A stretch of 46,785 nucleotides of DNA. It comes from CAYXUG01 sp964468655 (lineage in GTDB: Bacteria > Fidelibacterota > Marinisomatia > Marinisomatales > CAYXUG01). The DNA is taken from contig CAYXUG010000009.1 of the NCBI GenBank assembly GCA_964468655.1, forward strand, positions 1 through 46,785. The letters run 5' to 3'. A program made the translations under genes and the position numbers. Numbering within the stretch: position 1 is the first letter of the stretch; each line of letters begins with the position of its first letter. This document shows, in pieces, positions 33,239 to 44,900 of this stretch. The notes below the pieces were generated by a model that had not been told where the DNA came from, searched no databases, and saw only the letters and a list, made by a program, of their open reading frames with translations.

Positions 33239-34371
33239 TTAAAAATAAACAGTTTCTCTCCTTCAAAATTTTCATTATCAGATAAGTGGTTAAATGTTCC
33301 AGTTAATGAAATTTCATTATTACCATTCTTCAGATAACCACTATACACAGCTCCCAAAAGATATGCTGAGTTATTCATCAAGTTATGAGAGTCCATATAT
33401 TGAAGACAAAGACTCACCATAAACTGTTCAGGTTTCAATGATTTTGCATAAAGTAATTCGTTTGATTTATCTCTTGATTCGACTCCATCACTTTCAACTT
33501 TTTCAATTTTCCCTGAACTCATTTCCATTGTTTTATTTTTTGGTTCTGTACTAAAATCAGTCTTAAATACAAATTCACCTTCATCACTTGTGAGTCTTTT
33601 GTTTTGAGGAGTCTGAATATTGTGAGAATCAACTGTCACTTTTTTCTTTAGGTAAGTGCCCAGTTCGTTGGCTGTTATATACCCATCATCGTCCATATCC
33701 GCCAGTTCATCTTTAAGTCCGCTAATAAGATTTTTTGTAAATGCGCTGTGTCCCCATTCTGCTTTTTCAAAGACTCTCTCCCCCTTTCCTCCAGCAGTAA
33801 TCACCTGCCTTGCTTTGTCCTTCGTAATCTTTTTTAGATAGCCTTCAGTTTTTCTGTCTAAACCTAATCCTCTTGAATCAACTGCCAGCAAACCACCGTA
33901 ACAGGCATCAACAAGGAATAATATATGCTTTGCGCTTGCAATGGAGGATATTTGTCTAATTTCATTCATGGAAATAGCAGACGTGTACAGATTATTAAAA
34001 TCACCATCCACGGGTATGAGATAACCAACATCGCCACCATCATCTAATTGCAATGTTTCACCGTGGCCGGCGAAGAAAACGAGCAACCGGTCATTCTTTT
34101 TTGTGGATTTAGCTACCCTGAAAAGTTCATCTTTTATATTTTCCCGAGTTGCTTCTTCATCTGTAATTAGACTGACATTATTTTCGGGAAAATTAAATTT
34201 ATCTATTAGAAGTGATTTTATGTCTTCTGCATCTGCTACGGCATAATCCAACGGTCTTTCCTGATATTTATTAATCCCGATTAGAACTGCATAGCTGTCA
34301 GAATAGAAGGATTCTGGATCGGCAAAATTTATTGAGAGGAAAAGTAAAAAGTATAATGATTGTTTTTTCAT
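33226..34371 (-). CDS. Exported caspase-like peptidase (C14 family) with EF-hand-like motif
   Basis: A 381-residue protein with a signal peptide (LYFLLFLSINFADPES) and a caspase p20-like domain: SYAVLIGINKYQERPLDYAV at residues ~26-45, LLVFFAGHGETL with the catalytic histidine (~105) and LFLVDACYGGLLA with the catalytic cysteine (~155). Both catalytic residues are present. A calcium-binding EF-like segment, DMDDDGYITANEL, follows near 230. The C-terminal third is strand-rich and appears to be the first part of an outer-membrane barrel that continues in another frame (32927-33238). If joined, the protein would hold a peptidase domain in the periplasm or at the surface by an 8-strand-like barrel. 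As a stand-alone frame it ends abruptly mid-barrel. Confidence 0.85.
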   Translation of the reverse strand: MKKQSLYFLLFLSINFADPESFYSDSYAVLIGINKYQERPLDYAVADAEDIKSLLIDKFNFPENNVSLITDEEATRENIKDELFRVAKSTKKNDRLLVFFAGHGETLQLDDGGDVGYLIPVDGDFNNLYTSAISMNEIRQISSIASAKHILFLVDACYGGLLAVDSRGLGLDRKTEGYLKKITKDKARQVITAGGKGERVFEKAEWGHSAFTKNLISGLKDELADMDDDGYITANELGTYLKKKVTVDSHNIQTPQNKRLTSDEGEFVFKTDFSTEPKNKTMEMSSGKIEKVESDGVESRDKSNELLYAKSLKPEQFMVSLCLQYMDSHNLMNNSAYLLGAVYSGYLKNGNNEISLTGTFNHLSDNENFEGEKLFIFNLEL

Positions 34372-34477
34372 GTCACTTAAAGACCAACATTAATTAAATC
34401 TACTCCTAAATTGAAAAAAATACAACTACCGAATCGAAATTTGTGTCTTTCGTGGAATCTGTGGTTTTTATATTGAG

Positions 34478-34566
34478 CGGAGAGAGAGGGATTTGAACCC
34501 CCGTTACCCAAAAGGGTAAACCGCATTTCGAGTGCGGCGCATTCAGCCGGACTCTGCCATCTCTCC
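34478..34566 (-). tRNA. tRNA-Ser (anticodon CGA)
   Basis: The minus strand folds as a class II tRNA: acceptor GGAGAGA/TCTCTCC, anticodon stem CCGCA/TGCGG with loop CTCGAAA (anticodon CGA, reading UCG), a long variable arm TTTACCC/GGGTAA, and T arm GGGGG-TTCAAAT-CCCTC. The discriminator is G, as expected for serine. CCA is not encoded. A damaged second copy lies just upstream on the same strand. Confidence 0.96.
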
Positions 34567-34608
34567 AATGTTAAACTTATGAATAAATTAATTGCCTGCC
34601 AATAAATT

Positions 34609-34763
34609 GAGAGGGATTTCCCGCCTGATCCGCCAGCCGGCGGACAGGCCCGCTCAACCACATAGCGGACTGGGAACCCCCGTTACCCAAAAGGGTAAAC
34701 CGCATTTCGAGTGCGGCGCATTTCCGCAGGATCCTGTGGGCAGTCGGACTCTGCCATCTCTCC
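34609..34763 (-). pseudogene. Broken tRNA-Ser copy with two palindromic insertions
   Basis: This stretch repeats the intact tRNA-Ser almost base for base (one change, in the D arm) but has an 18-base insert in the D loop (34723-34740, TCCGCAGGATCCTGTGGG on the plus strand, a near-perfect palindrome) and a 54-base insert between TTC and AAA of the T loop (34620-34673), which holds the hairpin CCTG-A-TCCGCC/GGCGGACAGG. The 3' acceptor strand is also missing most of TCTCTCC. It cannot form a functional tRNA. The near identity outside the inserts implies recent origin. Confidence 0.85.
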
Positions 34764-34773
34764 AACTTGTAAT

Positions 34774-35238
34774 TTACAGCTGTCGTTTCGATTTGAAAAA
34801 GTCAATCAGCAATGACTGACATTCATTTTCCAATACTCCACCCTTTACAGGTGTTCTGTGCGAAAACCTTGGATCACCGCAAAGCTGATACAACGACCCA
34901 CAGCATCCCTCCTTTTCATCATAACAGCCGAATACCAGCTGTTTAATACGTGAATTCAGAATAGCTCCCGCGCACATGGCACACGGTTCTTTAGTCACAT
35001 AAATTGTGCAGTCCTCCAAGCGCCAATCGTGCAGATGGTTGGAAGCGGATGTAATTGCAATAACTTCGGCATGGGCAGTGGCATCCTTCAAACCTTCACA
35101 TTGATTGTACCCTTTACCGATTATGTGGTTTCCTCTCACAATAACTGCGCCCACAGGAACTTCATTCAATTCCCGGGCTTTTTCAGATTCCCTCATGGCG
35201 AGAATCATCCACTTTTCATGGTTATTCAGTGATTCCAT
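34774..35238 (-). CDS. tadA: tRNA-specific adenosine deaminase
   Basis: Zinc enzyme that deaminates the wobble adenosine of tRNA-Arg(ACG) to inosine, so that one tRNA can read CGU, CGC and CGA. The 154-residue protein has VPVGAVIVRGNHIIGKGYN, the catalytic HAE (in TAHAEVIAI) and the zinc-binding PCAMCAGAI, followed by IKQLVFGCYDEKEGCCGS. The matching substrate tRNA-Arg(ACG) is encoded in the same window at 46463-46536. It ends ten bases after the start of the broken tRNA-Ser copy. Confidence 0.95.
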   Translation of the reverse strand: MESLNNHEKWMILAMRESEKARELNEVPVGAVIVRGNHIIGKGYNQCEGLKDATAHAEVIAITSASNHLHDWRLEDCTIYVTKEPCAMCAGAILNSRIKQLVFGCYDEKEGCCGSLYQLCGDPRFSHRTPVKGGVLENECQSLLIDFFKSKRQL

Positions 35239-35258
35239 TTTAGAGGAAGGATTTCTTA

Positions 35259-35918
35259 TTAAATTGTGCTTCGAACAGCTTCAATCTGAGCCGCTAATTC
35301 GCTTCTGCCTTCTACCGTAGAAACAACCGGATTGAAATCATCAGGCAAAAACAGTAGTTGTTTTATTCTTGTGAGACTTGAATCAAATTGCCCAAGTACG
35401 AATTGGGAAGATGCCAATGTCCATATAATATCTTTTGAATCAATGGTTGCATCACGAGAGAACTGCCATGACGTAACACCCGATGTAATCACATAGTCAT
35501 CATCTCCTACCGCACTTAAAAGCGAATCCCCCATCATAACTGCATCGGAATAATTCTCTCTAGCGTGCTGAATTAATGCCAATCCCGCCAGGAGTTCTGT
35601 GCCTGTCGGATGTCCAGTGCCAACAAGATTAATATCATCTGATAGAATCATTCCCTCATCAGCGTTATCTAAAGACTTACTTAATTCGCCTGTTTTTCCG
35701 TATGCCCACAATAGGCCGTTAAAACCGTCTTTGTAAGTGGAATCTTCAAAAATTGCCTCGCCGAACCAGATGATAGCTTCTTCGTAATTTCCTTCGGTGT
35801 ACATGTCCCAGCCGTATTCGCTGAGTTCCACTTCGGTCGGTACGATCTGTTCCCTGCAACTGTTTATTACTAAAAACAGAAATGCAAAAAGAGCAGATTT
35901 TAAAATTGGTAACTTCAT
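35259..35918 (-). CDS. TPR-type lipoprotein
   Basis: A 219-residue exported protein with a lipobox (LFLVINSCRE, cysteine near residue 21) and at least one clear tetratricopeptide-type unit, WDMYTEGNYEEAIIWFGEAI, followed by GFNGLLWAYGKTGELSKSLDNA and further helical repeats. No enzyme motif is visible. Its ATG overlaps the stop of the giant adhesin gene as ATGA, so the two are translationally coupled, and it may act in secretion or anchoring of the adhesin. Confidence 0.82.
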   Translation of the reverse strand: MKLPILKSALFAFLFLVINSCREQIVPTEVELSEYGWDMYTEGNYEEAIIWFGEAIFEDSTYKDGFNGLLWAYGKTGELSKSLDNADEGMILSDDINLVGTGHPTGTELLAGLALIQHARENYSDAVMMGDSLLSAVGDDDYVITSGVTSWQFSRDATIDSKDIIWTLASSQFVLGQFDSSLTRIKQLLFLPDDFNPVVSTVEGRSELAAQIEAVRSTI

Positions 35919-38900
35919 TTGATAATCATCATTTTTTTCGATTGTATAAATTTCTGATTCGTCACCATGTGCGCAATATAGACTCCTGAAGAAATGGACT
36001 GCCCGAATTTGTTCTTACCGTTCCATGTAATTTCATGATGCCCGATTTGTGCAGGACCATTAAATAATGTTTCAACCTCCTGCCCTAAAATGTTGAATAC
36101 AACTATTTTTGCTCTTTGATCGGGACCTCCGAAAAATCCGATATCAAACACCAGCTGTGTTTGAGCATTAAACGGATTGGGATAATTCTGGTGGAGGGCT
36201 GTTACTTCCGGTACAACGATTGTTTTTCTATCGAGTTTGAATTTACCGGTTCTGTCAATCCAGGCATTTAACATTCCCTGATGATAAAGGGTTGGAATTT
36301 CCCGCCAATATCCGCCTTCACTCATAAGATAAATTGCCTGATCATTTTCATCTCGGGAAGTATCCGGCGGCATAGCAATGAGGACCGGCTTGTCAAATCT
36401 CAATGTTGCAAATCCAACCCGGTACAAACCACCATCATTATCGAATGGAAAGAGTGTAGAATCGACAATCATGAAGGGGGTATCAAATGAGACTGTTCCG
36501 GGATCACCGGAAATTCGAAACATTCCATCGTTGCTGATTCCTGTCCAGTCACTCGAACCCCGCGCCAGAACCAGTGAAGCTGTTCTTTCTATAATGGTAT
36601 CTCCCACCAATGCGTCAGCAACCATTTGGTAGGTAAGAGATCCAGTGGTATCTATGGAATGGTGTCCAGTCCATGTATAAGGTGCTATTGAGTCAAGTTC
36701 AACAATTTCGCCGAGTGGAAGAATGGTCAAATTCAATGTTGTGGTAACTTCTGCAGTATCGGTTATCATCATATCATAGAAATGTGAAAAAGCAGCATTT
36801 TGTGCAAGGGACAATTCCAGATGGGGACGTAAAGCACGAATAATATCGAAATAGAAATTGGTACTGTCCGAGAATTCACCATCGCTCACGATCGTCAGCA
36901 AATTACTCCCCTCTGACCAAAACTGTTCCGGTACGAGGGTAGCTAAAGAATCATTTAATAAAACAGTAATCTCAGATGAATCGGGTAAAATTGTGAAAAC
37001 AATACTGGCAGAATCATCTATATCAACTGCTTGCAGTAAGATGGTAAGTGAATCATTTTCCAATATAGTTGTGTCCGTAATCGCAGTAATCACGGGTGGG
37101 TCGTTAACATTCGCAATGAATAGGGTCAGTGTATCAATATCCAATAATGCCCCCTGATCTTTAACAGTAAATGTAATTTTTCGACCGGCAGACGGCGATG
37201 TATAATAATTTGACGATGCAGTGAAATTCGCCCTGCGTCCTCCTCCTGTAGTGTCTATGGAGACTGACAATCCTGAATTAGGATTAAAGGTTGAAAAAGG
37301 ATAAGCAGGATGGTCTGACGTATCCGGAAAAATCGTAAAATCCCAGGTTAATTCGGAAGTATCATTATCAACATCGGTTACGTATTGGTTCAGATTAATG
37401 GTATGGAGAGTTGTATCCCCTTCAATAAAGGTAAGAGTAGTGTCAATGAACAATTGGGGTGTGTCGTTGACTGAACTGACAGTTAAATAGAAGATGGTGG
37501 AATCGGTAAAATTGACACCTGTTTCCGGATTGAGCCATGAGTCCTGCGCAAATACCTTTATTTGATAAATTCCTGTATCTGACTGAACAGGAGTATTCCA
37601 TAAAATCAACCCGCTGGAATCATCAATTGCAATGCTGTACGTGGTGTCCGAAGTCGGTCCGGTGACATCAAAAGAATATTGTAAAGTATCTCCAAGTAAA
37701 GTTGCCAAATCAAAATCAGAAGCTTCAACCTGATAAGAAAATTGCACATCTTCTTCTACTGTTTGACTGTCAATTTCCGTTATTTGAGGAGGTGAATTAA
37801 ATCTTAGAAAACCATTGGTGGACTGGAGTGTATCTGATCTGTTCCCTGCCAAATCATTCGCACGAACGTTAACACTATACAACTCGAGATGGCGTAATCC
37901 AACCACAGCCTCGGAAGAAGTATCTGTACCTAAATACGTCCATACGAGCATACTGTCTAAATCCGATGAACCAAACCTGCCTACCGACCATTCGTAAAAT
38001 TCAATTCCCGATTCCCCCGTTTCTGTGTCATCTACAAAACCGGTCCAGACGGCTGAAACAGCATCGGATGAAACAACAGTATCACCATCTGCTGTTGATA
38101 CAACACCACCCGTGAATAGTGCATCAGTTGACAATGGTGGTATTGTATCAATGGTTAATGTATCGGTGCTGATTGTCCCTAAAGTAAAGTTACCGGCTAA
38201 ATCAAATAATTTCACATAACTTAACAGGTTTCTCCCTTGGTCAAAACTTCCAGTCGATGCTGATTCGAGAGCAGCCCGAATTGTGTCACTATTAATATGA
38301 ACAGTTGTTGACGGAGTAAAAACATTCAAAGTATATGTTATTCCAATATCAGTGAAAGAATTAGGAACTTCTTCTGCTTGCATTTGAACTTGAATTTGCC
38401 CTAGATACAAAGAATTATCACTGGTATCAATGGGGATTGTAAACGCTACGCTGTCAGTTTTTTCATTGAACCACCCGGTTTTTATCAAGGATCCTTTCGG
38501 TTCCACGCTGCCAGTGAGAAAAGGAGTAGGATGAACATTGTCTACCTCGATAATATCTGAACTTGAAGAAGTAATAGGATTCCCAGCATCATCAAAGGCT
38601 TCAATAACTACCGTGGCAAACCCATCATTGGAATCAGGAACAGACGAAATTATGAATATCCATTCCGTTGAATCAGTATCCTGAACCTCTGTCATCTGAG
38701 ACGACACAAGAGTATCACCACTAGCCCATAATACCTCAAGCATCGGAGAAGGCCGCATCGGTTCGCTGAATACTACTCTGACTGTATCAACATCCAACTC
38801 CTTCACCAGAGAATCCGAAGAAATAATGGATAAGAGTGACGCTGTGGAGTTATCAACAAGCAATGTATCCCGGAAGAACGTGCTGTCTGTAGTTAAACTG

Positions 38901-41900
38901 TTTAGCGCTCGGTCTGTTGTGGTAATCGTAACCATAGCAGTATCGTTGTTCCCCAATCCCGAAGGAACCAGAGCATTATAAGACCACACTGTAGAATCAT
39001 CCGACTGGTCTGTCATATTGCCACTGTCACTATCACCAGCGCCGCTATTATACTCTATTAGCAGAGAAGGAGTACCACCTGTCTGCTCGCTGAAAGTCGC
39101 AGTAATAGTCACTGTGGAATCTGCCCGAGTAAGGTATGAAGAATACGTAAGCAGTGCTGAAGGAGAAGTTATGTCATAGGTTATGCTGTCAACACCAGTG
39201 GTTCCCTGGTTTTCAGCGGAGTCAACAAACGAATAAATCATCCGGTAGAGAATACCGTCCACAAGTGTAGGATCGTTTGCTAATGCGGGAACGCCATGCG
39301 TTCCCACTTCCAATTCATCAGGTATCATTTGAATTGTATCATTCGCCGCTCCTACAGTAATAGCTTCCCACACAATTACACCACTTTCCAAATCAGAAGA
39401 ATTATCAACGATGGTGTATCCAATGTTTGTATGGTTGACAAAACTTCCAGAATCTGGAAAAACATTTTCAATGATTGGTAATTGAGTGTCAATTCGAAGC
39501 ACAGAAGTGCCTGAGAGAGAGTCTGCCAAAAGTGCATTTCCTGCTTTATCATTACCCTCAACAGTTACAGTTATTGTTCCATTAACTGTGTCCGGCAATG
39601 GATTAATAAAATAAGTAAAAATAGAATCGCTCGCTGTAACTGTCATATTCTCATTTGAAATATCATTTGATGTTTCAGGAAAATCAATACTGATGGTAGG
39701 TATTATGGTAAAAAAATCAGTCATAGATGCTGTAATGGATAGGGTGTTATCCTCGAGACCTACCAGTGAATCGGAATAACTGAGTGTGCAAAACGGTAAT
39801 TTTGTATCTAGGATAATATCCTTGTTGTCAGCAAATGAACTGGTATTACCAGGAACCGGTAAATTTATATTTAAAGGATTTCCGGCAACATCAATAATCT
39901 GGCTTCCTTGATTGTCAAGCGAGTTTGACCCCGAATAATCAAGGTCATTACTGTTATCACCAGCAATTACACTATAACGGAAAACCAAGGTATCCGATCC
40001 TGTCCCAAATATGTAAGCAGCATCGTTATCCCCTGAAACCCCAGTTGTATCTGTATCTAATTCGAGTAAAGGAACAGGTAAACCAGAGACTGAAACCTGC
40101 TCATCTGTTACCACATGAACCAAGATCGTGTCACCCTCATTGTAATATCCATTAGGGGTAGGTGATGTAACTTCTGATACGGTAGGATCGGTTTCGTCAA
40201 CAGTGAGAGTGTTATTGCTTTGAGTAAATTGCGTGCTATTACCCGCTACATCCGTGACCACTGCTTTGAAAGAAAGAACATCGTCATCGCTGAATGCTGC
40301 TAACTCTTCTATACCCGTGCTATTAGCCTCAGTTCTATCTACACTGATAGTCTTAGATTCCGAAGAAAGATCTAAGGCGGAGATGTTAGCAGGATCACCA
40401 AGATCTTCATACGTACCTTGAGCTTCAGCCTGCAATTGGATCGTACCATTTTCGAGACTCGTATCGGATCCCTGTAGAGGTACAACAACTTCTACGGAGG
40501 CATTCGTGCTGTTCCAAAAGTTGGGTATTTCATTGCCACCCACTGTAGACACCGCTCCAACTATTTGAGCCACTGGAGCTATCTGGTCAACAATTATTGT
40601 TGTATCACTTGCGTTGAACGCCTGACCATTACCGGCAATATCTGTAACAACTGCTGCTATAAAAACAATGTCTCCATTATCCAAAGAAAGGTCGGATTCA
40701 AAATCATCTGCTGAAACAGTAATTGTGTCCGTAATATCAATTGTTGTGATTATTGAAGGGGAACCAATATTCGTAATATTACCATCTATTTGTCCGGTCA
40801 GCTGAATCGTACCTATCAATAAACTGGCATCATTGTCCAGAGGTACAGCAACCTTCAATGCAGTGTTATTGCTGTTCCAAAACCCTACATTGGTCGGATC
40901 ACCCACCGTTGTAACGGACATGACCTGATCGGCAGTTGGATAAATTCCGTCAATGGTCAAGCTGACATCATCTTCAATATTTTCACCGGAAGGTATGGAA
41001 AAATTTGTTGTGGGGTTTCCAGCCACATCCCTGAGTGTTCCACCTCCGATAACTACAACGCTGTCCACAGAAAGAGAGGCAGCAGATTCACCTTCAGCTA
41101 CCGTATAAGTCCCAGTAACTTCATCTCCTGAAAAAGTACTAATAGTAACCAGTCCTCCTGAATTCAAATAAACAATCAGATTTCCCGCGTCGAGAGTGGC
41201 AATTGAACTGAAACTGACTATTAGATCCATTTCTGCACCGATTCCATAGGTACCTTCCAGTTCAGTTGAGGTCACTTCAGTAACCGTAGCTGCCGATGTA
41301 TCAATCTCAAGGGTAGATGAAGATACCGTTCCCTGAGTACTATTCCCCGCAACATCAGCCAAGATTGCATTGATACGAATAATACCACCATTGGCAAAAC
41401 CGGCTAGATTATTTACTTCAGATAAGTCTAAAGTTACTATTTTGGTGGTTCCAATTTCACCGCCTGAAATTGGATTGGATGAACTTGGGATTGAAAAATT
41501 ATTGGCATCAATCTTTGCAAGGAGTGTCACTGATCCACCGACAAGGGTGTTATCATTGGGAATATCTATGTTGGCTTCAAGCCCTGTATTGGTACCGTTC
41601 CAGAATTCGGATTGAACGAAGCCACCTATTGTTGTAATATCTCCCACAGTAAAATCAGGGGGATCGTCAACATCAATAAATATGATCGAATCCCACTCAG
41701 TGAATTCTGTTATATTTCCCGCTTCATCAGAAACAGTTACAGAAATATTGATACTGCTTCCATGACCCCAGCTATCAATCTCCTCAAATTCTAATTCGGT
41801 TGCTCTGTAGACTTTACTTCCTGCATTTACATCTGTTGATTGTATTGTATAAGGATTTCCAAAAGAAGTGTAACTTTCAGCCGTTAAAACTTTCCCTTTT

Positions 41901-44900
41901 AATTGGATTGTCCCATTTACGAGAGAATTATCACTCACCTGGAGTGGAATTGTTACATCAAGATTTGTGTTGTCTTCATTCCAATATCCCGCTACAACCG
42001 GATCACCTACTGCTGAAACTGTCGTAATTCCCTGATCAACAGGATAGATGCCGTCAACAATAATTACCCGTTCATTTTCAACATTTGCTCCATCGGGGAC
42101 AGTAAAATCAGATGTGGGGTTGCCCGCTATATCTGTGATTGTTCCTGCCCCTGGAGTTATTCCATCAACCGATAAAGCAGTGCTTTCATCATCTTCTGCA
42201 ACAATATAGGACAGCAATGTAGAAGAAGAATTGGATATGATGTTTTGGGTAAGACTGTTACTTGACGCATTAATTTGAACAATAAGATTTCCACCGGTTA
42301 ATGTAACATTTTCTGTAAATGTTAATAATAAGTTAATTTGACCACCAATTCCATAAAGACCGGCAACCGCTGTAGAAACAACATTGTCAATGGTGGCGGA
42401 TGTTTCATCAATGGTCAAAGTTGTACCGCTCTCAGTTCCTATTGTACTGTTACCTGCAACATCGGTAATGACAGCCCTGATTGAAATTATACCACCCTCA
42501 CCAAAGCCAGTTAAATCTTCCACATCTGTATCTCCAGTCCCAGTGGCTGATGCTGTTACAGTTTTCGTGCCGGAAGATACTTCGGACCCAGTAATCGTAG
42601 AAGATGCTCCAAGATCAACGAAGCTATTCCCGTCTATCTCAGCTTGAAGCTGGACAGTTCCCCCCTGGAAACTTGCGTCAGAATTATCCATAGGAACGAC
42701 AATACTTATTCCGGAATTTGTTACATTCCAATAATCAGCAGTTGATGTACCGCCGGTGGAAGTTACAGAACCTACAGTGAAATCGATTGGGACAACACCA
42801 TCGACAATAATACCATGTGTGTCATCTAAATTTTGACCATCAGGAATACTGAAGCTGCTCATGGAGTTTCCAGCAGCATCAGAGAATGTACCCCCACCGC
42901 TTAAATCTATGGAGGAAACTGACAAATCAGAACTTTCGTCTCCGGATTGAACCGTGTAGGTTCCTGATGACGAGGAAGCTCCGGAAATCGTGGTAATTGT
43001 GACTTGTTGATCGGTATCACCCGTTTCTAAAGTAATAATCAAATTGCTGCCTGATAATGTTACTGGTTCGCTGAAATTGACTGTGATATTTACATCATCA
43101 CCAATTTTGTAATAGCCATCATTTGATGTTGTTATTATACTGCTGATTGTAGGTGCAATTCCATCAACCACAAAATCACTTGCGTCACTCAAGTTTGACC
43201 CAGCAGGGATATTAAAATCCGAAATCGAGTTTGCATTAGTTGTAACAACATCATTTAATGAAGCACCCACTCCTAAAGATATTGAATTCACATTGAGATC
43301 TGAAGACTCATCACCTGATTGCACTGTGTATAGCCCAGATGCCGTCGTTGAATTTGAAAATGGAGATAGAGTAACAGTCCTATCATCATCTCCTGTTTCT
43401 AATAATACTTCCAAATTCCCTCCTGAAAGGGTGACACCTTCTGAAAATGAAACGGTTATATTGATGGCATCAGTAGCTTTATAGGTACCGTCAGCTGATG
43501 TTGAAGTCACGCTGCTAATGGTAGGCCTGGTGGTTTCTATAACAATGTTGCTGGAATTATTCAGGTTGCTGGTACCGGGAATATCAAATGAAGATATTTG
43601 GTTCCCGGCTGCATCGGAAAGTGTTGCGCCACCTGACAACGAAATTGAACTTACGGAAAGATCGGAACTTACATCACCTTCCTGAACAGTGTACGTGCCT
43701 ATAGCGGAGGTTACTCCGGAAATACTTGAGATTGTTACCGTCCGGTCGGTAGATCCCGTTTCCAGTGTGATGATGAGATCTCCTCCTACAAGAGTAACTG
43801 TTTCTGCATTGCCTCCTATCCCATTAACAAAGTTAACAGTTACCAAAATCGACGACCCGATTCCATAGGTGCCATCTGTGGCGGTTGATGTAACACTTCC
43901 AATGGTGGGCGCCGTAGTTTCAACCACTATATCACTGTCATCATTAATGTTCTCCCCACCGGGAATACTGAAAACAGTCATAGTATTTCCAGCAGCATCT
44001 GTTAGACTCCCAGCGTCAAGGGCAACGGAATTGGCTGAGAGGTCAGAGGTAGCATCCCCTTCTTGAACTGTGTACGTCCCCGCAACCGATGTAACACTGG
44101 AAATACTTGATATACTGACGGTTCGATCTGTGGTCCCAGTTTCCAGTGTAACAATCAGACTATTTCCCCCAGATGACGATACTGATTCGCTGAATGTTAC
44201 TGTCACGTCTATGTCTTCACCTACTGAATAAAATCCGTTGACAGAGGATGATGAAATGCTTGCGATTGTTGGAAGTACACCATCAATTTCGATTTGTTTC
44301 GAGTCATCGACATTTTGGCCGTTGGGAATGGAGAAATCCGTTACATCATTACCTGCAGCATCCTCAAGAACCCCGGAAGCCATTTGGATAGAACTGACAG
44401 ATAAATCACTTGTCTCATCTCCTTCCTGAACAGTGTACGTGCCAGAAACACTCGTTGTACTCTGGATATTTCCGGAGGTAATTGTAACTGTTCTATCTGT
44501 TGTCCCAGTTTCAAAAGTAACCACCATACTCCCCGTTGCAGTAACAGCTTCACTGAAAGTAACAGTAAATTCAATGTCCGTCCCAACAGGGTAGGTTCCG
44601 TCACTTTTTTCGCTGGACAAGCTACTAATTGTCGGATTTTCGGTATCATAATATCTTGAAGAATAGTTCACACCTCTGGTATTCCCGGCAGCATCTCTCA
44701 ACGAAAAACTTACGGTATAGAGGTTGTCTTCCAAAATATCTCCAGCCGTCGTTTGACCTGTTAAAGTAATCGTGCGGGTGGCACCAGATTGTTTTTCATC
44801 ACTGGATTGAGTTCCTAACGTGTAAGTATGGCTCGTACCATTATCAGACCCACTTGTCCCGATAAAAGCGACAGTGCTCTCTAGATTATCACTCAAATCT

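Noticed and set aside
33226..33245. Programmed -1 frameshifting joining caspase and barrel
   Set aside because: No X XXY YYZ slippery heptamer lies in the 33226-33238 window; the nearby T run would enter a stop codon in the -1 frame. A mutation or sequence error is more likely.
34592..34819. 75-residue plus-strand frame over the broken tRNA-Ser
   Set aside because: It covers the tRNA copy and its inserts and has no protein-like features.
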